64,000 bases of DNA from JANXLS01 sp038227045 (lineage in GTDB: Bacteria > Planctomycetota > SZUA-567 > H5-PLA8), in the NCBI GenBank assembly GCA_038227045.1, contig JBBRQD010000006.1, forward strand, positions 1 to 64,000, written 5' to 3'. A program made the translations under genes and the position numbers. The notes beneath the pieces were generated by a model. It did no database searches, was not told where the DNA came from, and saw only the letters and a program-made list of their open reading frames with translations. Of this stretch, positions 40,017-46,931 are shown in pieces (positions within the stretch are counted from its first letter, which is position 1; the number at the start of each line of letters is the position of its first letter).

Positions 40017-41953
40017 TCCTTCAATCCTTCTTTACTCGGCCCATCCGCCTTCTTCGGAGCCGGCGGAGTTTGCGGGGGACTTGCCCCTTCGCGGACGCGC
40101 GTGAAATAATCTTTCACCATTTCTTTTGCGTCGGCCGGAATGCGTTCGAGTTCCAGCGAGCTTGCGCCGTCTTTGTTGGCCGGCTCGAACGTCTGGTAAA
40201 ATTCCTGCGGCGCGTCGCCCTTCGCGCCCTGTCCGCGGAAGTGTGAAATGCCCGTGATCGCTCCGGCGCGCATGTTGCCTTTGTCTTTCTGCGGTTCAAA
40301 GGTTGCGTCGCCATCCTGGTACGGGCGGCGGCCCACGCCCTGGCCCGCGCCGAGTCCGTTGCCGGGTTGTCCATTGGGATTGCCATTTTGCTTGCCGTCG
40401 CCTTTGTCTCCGGATTGGCTGTTGGCGTTCTTGTTCGACTCGTTGCCGCCCTTGCCCTTCTGGCTCGCTCGGCCGCGCATGGATTTCAATTTGCCGCTGT
40501 TGCCCGCGCCCGGCTTTCCGGACTTCCCGGTCTTGTCGCCACCTTGTTGTTTGCCAGGCTGGGCTTCGCCGCCGTTCTTTGATTTCTGTTCGCCTTCGCC
40601 GGTCAGATTTTCCATGGCTTCATCGAGGCTGTTTTCGACTTTGTCGAGTTCCTTCACCTCTTCCTTCTCGTCCTCGCTCAGCTTCGTATCGTTCTCTTCT
40701 TCGAGCCGTTCCAATTCGTCCGCGGCCTGTTCCATTTCCTTTTCGATGTCGTCGCCGAATTTCTTTTTGCCCTTATTCTGGCGCTCGGCCTGCTTCTTCA
40801 TTTCGGTTTCGAGTTTCTGATAGTCCGCAGCGCTCATGCTCGTCTCGGAAATTTCCTGCAGTTTGTCGCGCAGCGCTTCGTCTTCGGCCAGCGCGCCGGC
40901 GAGTTTGGCCAGTTCGTCCTTGAGTTTCTCGAGCTCCTTCTTTTTCTGCTCGTCGCTTTTCTTCGGATCGTTCAAAATCTCCTGCTTGACCTTCTGCGCG
41001 AGCTTGCGCATTTCCTTGGCGGCCAGGCCCGCGTCGCCCATCTTCAACGCTTCCGAAATGGCCTTGGTGTGATCGGCTTCGTCGAGGTTCAAATCCTTGG
41101 CCTGAAGCTTTTCGAGCCGGTCGGAGAATTCCTTGCCTCGTTGAATTTTCTCTTTTTCGTCCTCGGCCTGTTTCTTCAGCGAACCTAGCGATAGCAGTGC
41201 CTCTTCGGCGGTCTTCTTGTCGTCCTTCAATTCCTTAGCGACGTTCTGCGCATCTTTGATGAGTTGATTGACTTTGAACGTGCCGCCTTTGTCGTCGCCC
41301 TGCTTTTCAGCGAGATCTTTTTTTAAATCTTCGAGCTTGCCCTGCATCATTTCCGCGGCGTTCTGCTTGCGTTCTTCCGCCTTGCGCTTGGCTTCGGCTT
41401 TCGCGGCGATGCCCAGCACGTCCTGCCGGGGCATAAAATAATAAATGGCGGCGGCCCCCATTGCGGGAACCATCAGCCACGCGAACGCGCGCGGAACGCG
41501 GATCGGAAAAGCCTGCTGGACGCGAACGGCGGACATCCGGCCCATTGCCTCGCTCAAAAACGCGTCGCCGAATTCGCCGTTGGCCGCATCGGAAAAGTTA
41601 AGCGTCAGCGCGCTGCTCAACCGCGCGTGAAGTCCCAATCGCTCGTCGGCCAAAATCGCGGCGCGCTGTTCGTTCAGGCCCGGCGCAAACGTTCGCCAAA
41701 GCAGGAATGGAATTCCCAGCAATGACAATGCCGCCCAAATTGTCCAGACGTTGATCCCGAGCAATTGCAGCGAAAACATTTTGTCCGCAAACAGAAACAG
41801 CGGCAGCATCCACGCGGAGACCGACACGGCCACGGCCAGCGCATCAAGCGCCACCTGCATGCGCAGGCGTGTCAACGCGCTGCCCGCATACGAGCGCAGT
41901 CGGTGTTGAGCGCGGTTGACATCAAGGGCACTGTCTGCGGTGAGAGTCGACAT
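40013..41953 (-). CDS. DUF4175-like membrane protein with charged and Gly/Asn-rich regions
   Basis: The 646-residue protein has two membrane helices near 34-54 and 66-84, a third near 152-170, then a very long charged coiled-coil (about 178-470, many KKE and EEL runs). A Gly/Asn/Gln/Lys-rich low-complexity section (about 475-560) follows, and a short conserved-looking C-terminus (LELERIPADAKEMVKDYFTRV). The order resembles DUF4175-type proteins found near MoxR/DUF58 clusters in related phyla, an inference from architecture. The function is unknown. The gene is the first of a two-gene unit with the 208-residue membrane protein. Confidence 0.55.
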   Translation of the reverse strand: MSTLTADSALDVNRAQHRLRSYAGSALTRLRMQVALDALAVAVSVSAWMLPLFLFADKMFSLQLLGINVWTIWAALSLLGIPFLLWRTFAPGLNEQRAAILADERLGLHARLSSALTLNFSDAANGEFGDAFLSEAMGRMSAVRVQQAFPIRVPRAFAWLMVPAMGAAAIYYFMPRQDVLGIAAKAEAKRKAEERKQNAAEMMQGKLEDLKKDLAEKQGDDKGGTFKVNQLIKDAQNVAKELKDDKKTAEEALLSLGSLKKQAEDEKEKIQRGKEFSDRLEKLQAKDLNLDEADHTKAISEALKMGDAGLAAKEMRKLAQKVKQEILNDPKKSDEQKKKELEKLKDELAKLAGALAEDEALRDKLQEISETSMSAADYQKLETEMKKQAERQNKGKKKFGDDIEKEMEQAADELERLEEENDTKLSEDEKEEVKELDKVENSLDEAMENLTGEGEQKSKNGGEAQPGKQQGGDKTGKSGKPGAGNSGKLKSMRGRASQKGKGGNESNKNANSQSGDKGDGKQNGNPNGQPGNGLGAGQGVGRRPYQDGDATFEPQKDKGNMRAGAITGISHFRGQGAKGDAPQEFYQTFEPANKDGASSLELERIPADAKEMVKDYFTRVREGASPPQTPPAPKKADGPSKEGLKE

Positions 41954-42150
41954 AGGGAGGATTCCTTGTCTTGAACGAGCAAAAGCACTATTAAACTACC
42001 ACATTCGCCACGCGAAGACAACTATTGGCAAAAAGTTTGCATGGCTATATGCAGTCGTCTACGCGGTATCGCGCCGACGAATTTCCGGCGTCACAGGATT
42101 GGACGTTTGCGGTGGCCGAATGTTTCAATAATTAAGGGAGGCGCCAAGCC

Positions 42151-42606
42151 ATGATCGAATTCAAGAATATCCTCTTAACCACGGATCTTTCAAACAACGC
42201 CGATGTCGCGCGCCCGTACGCCGTCGAACTGGCACGAAAATATGGCGCGACGCTGCACCTTCTTCACGTCTTCGAAGACGCCGGCTACTACCATGACGCC
42301 GGAATGAACGAGAGCGTTCCGTTCGCGCCGATGGAATGGATCGAAAACGCGCAGAAGGAACGGAAGCGAAAGCTCGACGAAATGGCCGAGTCGATTCGAA
42401 AAGAAGACGGCGTCAATGCAGACGTCGCGATGCGCGTGGGTTCAGCGTCGCGCGAAATTATCGCTCACGCAGAGGAGAACAAAGCAGATTGCATCGTGAT
42501 TGCCACGCACGGTCATACGGGACTGGCTCATTTCATTTTTGGATCGGTGGCTGAAAAAGTAGTTCGAACAAGCCCCTGCCCGGTGTTGACGGTAAGGCCG
42601 AAGTAG
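42151..42606 (+). CDS. Universal stress protein (UspA family)
   Basis: The 151-residue protein is a single UspA domain. FKNILLTTDLS at 4-14 holds the usual Asp12, and IATHGHTGLAHFIFGS at 117-132 is the ATP-binding loop (Gly121, Gly124, Gly131-Ser132). SPCPVLTVRPK ends it as in the family. Such proteins bind ATP and rise under stress. AGGGAGG precedes the ATG with good spacing. No partner gene is adjacent. Confidence 0.92.
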   Translation: MIEFKNILLTTDLSNNADVARPYAVELARKYGATLHLLHVFEDAGYYHDAGMNESVPFAPMEWIENAQKERKRKLDEMAESIRKEDGVNADVAMRVGSASREIIAHAEENKADCIVIATHGHTGLAHFIFGSVAEKVVRTSPCPVLTVRPK

Positions 42607-42613
42607 AAAGGAT

Positions 42614-42647
42614 GAAGGATGAATGGAAATGCATTCGTTCATCCTTC
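42614..42647. terminator. Hairpin between convergent genes
   Basis: GAAGGATGAA at 42614-42623 pairs with TTCATCCTTC at 42638-42647 around a 14-base loop. It lies between the Usp gene and the converging SRPBCC gene. There is no strong U-tract, so termination is only plausible. Confidence 0.35.
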
Positions 42648-42648
42648 A

Positions 42649-43182
42649 TTATTTCGTCTCCACCTTCGCCTTCAAATTCGCCAGCCCCTTTTCAAAATCC
42701 GGGCCCATGAACTTGTCCATGAACAAACCAAAGTAACGGCCGATGGGATTCAGGCCCAGCTTGCCTTCGTTGGTCCACGTCACCTTCACGGAATCGCCGG
42801 CTGGTTCGAGCCGAATTTCGCCGTTCGAGAAATATTTCCCGTGCTCGAAATCCAAATCGTAAGCGATTCCTTTTTCGGGATCGGCGCTTACGATTTTGAT
42901 CGTGCCTTCGCCGGAGTCCTTGCCTTTCCAGGAATACGACGCGCCGGTCCCGGAGGTGATCGCGGCGAAATCCTGTGTCATATCGGGATAGCGCGCCTTG
43001 TTCCACGCGGACCAATCGTTCCACATTTTCAAGTCGTTGATGTATGGAAAAACGTCAGCCGCTTTGCCTTTGATCGCGAGGCTGCGTTCGACGTGGTAGG
43101 TGCCGGGCAGGAATAATCCTGCAATCAGAAACACCACCACAAGCGCGACAAATCCCAGCAGAATAAATTTCAGAATTTTCAC
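42649..43182 (-). CDS. Membrane-anchored SRPBCC family protein
   Basis: The 177-residue protein has one N-terminal membrane helix (about 5-27, ILLGFVALVVVFLIAGLFLPG) and a polyketide-cyclase/START-like domain: HVERSLAIKGKAADVFPYINDLKMWNDWSAW at about 31-61. This fold holds hydrophobic ligands. The ligand is unknown. The domain should face the periplasm if the helix is in the usual signal-anchor orientation. It is 55 bases downstream of the TIM-barrel gene on the same strand. Confidence 0.78.
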   Translation of the reverse strand: MKILKFILLGFVALVVVFLIAGLFLPGTYHVERSLAIKGKAADVFPYINDLKMWNDWSAWNKARYPDMTQDFAAITSGTGASYSWKGKDSGEGTIKIVSADPEKGIAYDLDFEHGKYFSNGEIRLEPAGDSVKVTWTNEGKLGLNPIGRYFGLFMDKFMGPDFEKGLANLKAKVETK

Positions 43183-43237
43183 GGCGGAGATCCCCAGAAG
43201 AAACGGTACTGTTCAGCCGCCGCTCTGATTTCCGATT

Positions 43238-44065
43238 TTACAGCACCAAATCCAGCGTTTGTGCCGCGTACGCGTGGCTGGCCGTGGCGAGTTGCAGAAG
43301 CGATTTCGCACCCTTCTCGAGTTCTACCGTGGCCCAGCCGGAGAATTCGACCGCCAGCAGCGTGTCGACGAATTCCTCCAGATCGATCACGCCTTTGCCG
43401 AGTTCCACGGTCTGGAAGTTGGGGCCGGTGTCGCCCTTCTTTTTCTTTTTGGGCAGCGGCTTGATGTCTCGCAAGTGCACCACTCCGATGCGCTTTTTGT
43501 TTTCCTTGATAAACTTCGCGACCGGCAGCCCGGCCTGATTCAGGAACGACGTATCCACGCACAGTTTCATCGCGGCGGGATCGGAGAATTCGAGGAATTT
43601 TTCGAGGCGCTTGAGATCGTTGACGTGGCTGCTGGGATCGGCGTGAAGACATGGCACGATCCCCATTTCCTGCGTGCGGCGCGCGATTTCCCCGTATGCC
43701 GTGGCGACGGGCATCAGGTCGTCGTCGTCTTCGAGCGGATTGTCGGGATTGGGGCGCGGCGCCATCAGCGTGAGAAATTTGGCGTCGGCGCTTTTCAAAA
43801 AGCGGACGATGTTCAAACTGCGTTCGACTTCTTCTTCGAGGCTGGAACCCGGCCACATGGCGCCGCCCGCCGTGATGCCGATCAAATGCATGTGGTGCTG
43901 GCTGAGAATTTCGTTGAATACTTCCACCCGGTCTTCGAACTGCTCGACCACGCCCGTGGTCGTTTCAATGCATTTGAATCCAGCCCGTTCGATATCCGCC
44001 AACGCGTTGATAAAGCCGTCGTCACCCCATGCCGCAGTGTGGCAAGCCATTTCGATGTCAGCCAT
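43238..44065 (-). CDS. Sugar phosphate isomerase/epimerase-like TIM barrel
   Basis: The 275-residue protein belongs by pattern to the xylose-isomerase-like TIM barrel group. ADIERAGFKCIETTTG near 22-37, ITAGGAMWPGSSLEEEVERSL near 63-83, CLHADPSSH near 147-155, LCVDTSFLNQAG near 176-187 and VVHLRDIKPL near 203-212 sit at the strand ends that bind metal and substrate. A KKKKKGD run near 213-219 is an odd loop. The family includes inosose dehydratases and ketose epimerases; the substrate is not evident. No transporter or kinase is adjacent. Confidence 0.75.
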   Translation of the reverse strand: MADIEMACHTAAWGDDGFINALADIERAGFKCIETTTGVVEQFEDRVEVFNEILSQHHMHLIGITAGGAMWPGSSLEEEVERSLNIVRFLKSADAKFLTLMAPRPNPDNPLEDDDDLMPVATAYGEIARRTQEMGIVPCLHADPSSHVNDLKRLEKFLEFSDPAAMKLCVDTSFLNQAGLPVAKFIKENKKRIGVVHLRDIKPLPKKKKKGDTGPNFQTVELGKGVIDLEEFVDTLLAVEFSGWATVELEKGAKSLLQLATASHAYAAQTLDLVL

Positions 44066-44257
44066 TAATTTTCAAATCCCAAGTTGAAGTGGACAAAGAC
44101 AGCACACTGTATCATAGATGGTTGGCGATTCAAGTCGTTGCGCCCATGCATGCGCTGCGAGGAGATTTTAAAAATGCAGGATGAACACGCCCGGCGCCGC
44201 GATCCCTTCGTGTGGCACCGAGTCGCAGGCCGTCGTGTCCGGATCTTCGGAGACACC

Positions 44258-45745
44258 TCAGTTGAATTTGAAATTCCGTTTCAGAGCGTCCTTCACCCAA
44301 GTCTTGTAAACTTCTTCCATTTTTTCTTCTGGAAATTTGAACACAGTCTCCAGCGCTTCTTTTTCGGGTTTTCCGCTCTTGATCAAATGGATGAACTGCG
44401 GCAGGCGTTGATTGTCGAAGTTGCGATACAGGAATTCAAGCCTGGTGTACGCGCAACTGTAACCCACTCCGTCCATCCCGGAGCGCGGGCGGTCCGCCAT
44501 CTCTTCCCACGTGGGCGGGGTGCCTTTATTGCGTGAAATTTCATCGCGCAGATTGGCCATGCGATCCCGCTTGCCGGGATATTTTTCGCTTTCGTACCAA
44601 AATTCGATGAACTGGGCCATGCCCTCGTGCAGCCAGCGGCTGAGTTCGACGTCTTCACCGGAGAGTTGAAGGAATGCGTGCGTGCCCTCGTGAAAGAGCG
44701 TTCCGTGCGCCTCTTCGTCCATGCGCGCGGGACTGGTTTTCAGCCGCTCGGACATGAATGGAATGCAGATATGCACTTCGCGCCCCTGCGACGCGAAGTA
44801 ACCGCCCGAATAGGCCGCGCCGGGCGAATGGTCGATTTCAGCAGCGAACTTCTGAAATTGTTTGAACGTGTCGAAATAGTAGATCGGCATCTTGTTGTTC
44901 CAAAGCTTCTCGCCTTCTTTGTGATTGAGCACGCGGCAGAGCAGATCGTACAGCGTTTCGTTCCATTGCTGCGCGATCATCTTGTGCTTGTCTTCCGCGA
45001 TATTGGCGAAGCAAAAGAAATGTTTGGTTTCAATCAAGCGCCACTTTCCGCCCAATTTGGCATTCAATTCCTCGAGCCGTTTGTCGAGAAATTCTTTCAT
45101 TTGCGCTTCGGTTCGCGCCGCCACTTCGCGGCGCATGAACTTCTTTCGAAAATCTTCGTCGGCTTTTTCCGAACTATCGCTTTCACTCATCGGCTTGGTG
45201 TCGCTCGGCTTGGGCGGGACAGGCTTTGATTTGTCAGTCTTGTCAGCCACGGCCACGGTCACCGGTTTATCCTCGGTCTTTTTAGGTTCAGCGACCGTCT
45301 TGACCGGCGGCGGGGCGGAGGGGTCGGGAATCTTTTTCAAGAGTTCGTCGGCTTTATCTTTCAGACTTCCATCCAGGCGGGCGGCTTCGGCCAATTCGGT
45401 TTTGGCTTCGGCGTATAATTCTTTCTTCGCGAAATAAGTTCCCATCGCAAAACGCAGCGCCGCGTTCTTGGGTTCCATTGCGAGTTTGTAACATTCGCTG
45501 ACTTCCTGCGGCGTGATCAGTCCAAACGGCAGCGCCTGTTCCTTTTCGCCTTCCGGCTTGACAAGCACTTCCGACTTGGTGATTTTGAGAATCTCGCAGC
45601 GCAGAAATTTGCCGCCCGGCAAGTGCAGCGTCACTTTCTCGGGTTCGGCCGACCACGCCGAAAAACTCCCCGATACGCAGACAATTGCCAACGCGAGCGC
45701 CACGCGCGAACACATAGGATTGCGATGAATGAAAACCGGATTCAT
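44258..45745 (-). CDS. DUF1570 protein, putative secreted metallopeptidase
   Basis: This 495-residue protein starts at the ATG at 45745 (GGAG nine bases upstream); a longer frame exists. It has a signal peptide (about 11-33). A small beta domain follows (about 34-75), a helical stretch (about 85-140), and a Lys/Pro-rich linker (about 145-195). The C-terminal DUF1570 domain carries HEGTH at 352-356 and WLHEGMAQFIE at 371-381, the HEXXH plus downstream Glu layout of gluzincin peptidases. Peptidase activity is inferred, not shown. DUF1570 is typical of planctomycetes, which supports the lineage call. It has no obvious operon partner. Confidence 0.78.
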   Translation of the reverse strand: MNPVFIHRNPMCSRVALALAIVCVSGSFSAWSAEPEKVTLHLPGGKFLRCEILKITKSEVLVKPEGEKEQALPFGLITPQEVSECYKLAMEPKNAALRFAMGTYFAKKELYAEAKTELAEAARLDGSLKDKADELLKKIPDPSAPPPVKTVAEPKKTEDKPVTVAVADKTDKSKPVPPKPSDTKPMSESDSSEKADEDFRKKFMRREVAARTEAQMKEFLDKRLEELNAKLGGKWRLIETKHFFCFANIAEDKHKMIAQQWNETLYDLLCRVLNHKEGEKLWNNKMPIYYFDTFKQFQKFAAEIDHSPGAAYSGGYFASQGREVHICIPFMSERLKTSPARMDEEAHGTLFHEGTHAFLQLSGEDVELSRWLHEGMAQFIEFWYESEKYPGKRDRMANLRDEISRNKGTPPTWEEMADRPRSGMDGVGYSCAYTRLEFLYRNFDNQRLPQFIHLIKSGKPEKEALETVFKFPEEKMEEVYKTWVKDALKRNFKFN

Positions 45746-45882
45746 GCGAGAAGACTCCAAGCCAAAAATAGTTCGTGGAGAGAATTCAATAGCACAACGC
45801 ATCAATGCCGCCGATTGAAACCGTTAACAGTGTACCTCTCTCCGTCTGCTTTTGACGCAAAATCTTGGTAAAAAGTTGCGCA

Positions 45883-45925
45883 TAAAAAAAAAAGCCCATT
45901 CCGCCGGCATACCGGGGGAATGGGC
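45883..45925 (-). terminator. Intrinsic terminator of the helix-hairpin-helix gene
   Basis: On the minus strand GCCCATTCC at 45925-45917 pairs with GGAATGGGC at 45902-45894, and inner CCCGG/CCGG extend the stem. A run of about eleven T follows (A run 45883-45893 on the plus strand). It begins 20 bases after the stop of the HhH gene. Confidence 0.85.
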
Positions 45926-45945
45926 CTCGAACGGATAGGGTTTAA

Positions 45946-46701
45946 TTAGTCATTCTTGGACTTGTGCGCGCCGGACTTGATTGCATCTTCTTCGGTCATG
46001 AATTCGCCCTTTTTGGTCTTGCCGTACCACTGGTCGCCTTCAACGTGGTAGACCTTCGAATTGGTATTGACCCAAACCATGCCTTTTTTCGGCGGAACTT
46101 TGGCTTCGGTCTCTTCTTTTTTATCATCCGTTTTGTCGCCCTTGGCGACCTTGGTATCTTCCTTCTTCTCAGTCTTGGAAACCTTGCCGAAGGTGATATG
46201 CGGTGCAATCTTTTCCGCGGTCTTTTCAGGAACCCCAGCTTTCACGAGATCGTCAATCGTCTTGTATGGGCGACCCTCAACGATCTTCTTGGCCGTTGCC
46301 GCGCCGACGCCGTCGAGCGTGTCTTCGAGTTCCTTAATGGTCGCGTTGTTGATGTCAATTTTTTCGGTCTTCGCAGCCTTTTCCCTCTCCACCTCAGTTT
46401 TGGAAACCTTGCCAAATGTGATATGGGGTGCAATCTTTTCCGCGGTCTTTTCAGGAACCCCGGCTTTCACGAGATCATCAATCGTCTTATATGGGCGGCC
46501 GTCAACGATCTTCTTGGCCGTTACCGCGCCGACGCCGTCGAGAGTGTCTTCGAGTTCCCTAATGGTCGCGTTGTTGATGTCAATTTTTTCGGTCTTCGCA
46601 GGCTTTTCCTTCTCCACCGCGCGAACCGGTGACGTGCTCAATCCGGCCATAATGCCGAATGCGGCCAATAAACTCAAAAACATCTTGCGGGAACTTTGCA
46701 T
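45946..46701 (-). CDS. Secreted ComEA-like protein with duplicated HhH module
   Basis: The 251-residue protein has a signal peptide (about 1-28). Two nearly identical modules lie at 36-102 and 111-177, offset by 75 residues: each has KIDINNAT, ELEDTLDGVGA, TAKKIV, GRPYKTIDDLVKAGV and TAEKIAPHITFGKVSK. This is the ComEA-type helix-hairpin-helix layout that binds DNA non-specifically, in ComEA during DNA uptake. The C-terminus (about 207-245) has MVWVNTNSKVYHVEGDQWYG, a small domain of unknown function I have seen attached to such proteins. I chose the ATG at 46701. A role in DNA binding outside the cytoplasm is an inference. Confidence 0.78.
   Translation of the reverse strand: MQSSRKMFLSLLAAFGIMAGLSTSPVRAVEKEKPAKTEKIDINNATIRELEDTLDGVGAVTAKKIVDGRPYKTIDDLVKAGVPEKTAEKIAPHITFGKVSKTEVEREKAAKTEKIDINNATIKELEDTLDGVGAATAKKIVEGRPYKTIDDLVKAGVPEKTAEKIAPHITFGKVSKTEKKEDTKVAKGDKTDDKKEETEAKVPPKKGMVWVNTNSKVYHVEGDQWYGKTKKGEFMTEEDAIKSGAHKSKND
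46171..46596 (-). repeat. Tandem 225-bp internal duplication in the HhH gene
   Basis: The two HhH modules are also close at DNA level: 46596-46393 and 46371-46171 share long identical strings such as GATCTTCTTGGCCGTT (plus strand) and TCGCGTTGTTGATGTC. Few third-position differences separate them, so the duplication looks recent or kept alike by recombination. Confidence 0.85.
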
Positions 46702-46863
46702 GTCTACTCTCCTGAAAAAATGATAAGTTTCTACCCGGGAAAACGCCCAAGCAGTGCAAATGACGATAATGTTTCGCAATTATTCACAAAAACTATGAGA
46801 CTTTTGAAACGCTAACGTATCTTTCGGCCGCGTCAAGATAAAAATTTCTGGAGAACGTGAACA

Positions 46864-46924
46864 TTGTAGTGCGGGCTTCCAGCCAGCAGTTTTAAGTTAT
46901 GCAGGCTGCAAGCCTGCACCACAA
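46864..46924. repeat. GCGGGCTTCC inverted repeat
   Basis: TTGTAGTGCGGGCTTCCAGC at 46864-46883 is an inverted copy, with three mismatches, of the arm at 46904-46924. The spacer is 19 bases. A near-perfect relative with GTGGTGCGGGCTTCC lies at 61568-61617. It stands downstream of the 930-residue HEAT gene and may serve as a hairpin in its transcript. Confidence 0.7.
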
Positions 46925-46931
46925 AGCTTAC

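Noticed and set aside
44084..44536. Plus-strand frame of 150 codons between the TIM barrel and DUF1570 genes
   Set aside because: It overlaps the DUF1570 coding region in antisense and has no recognisable features.
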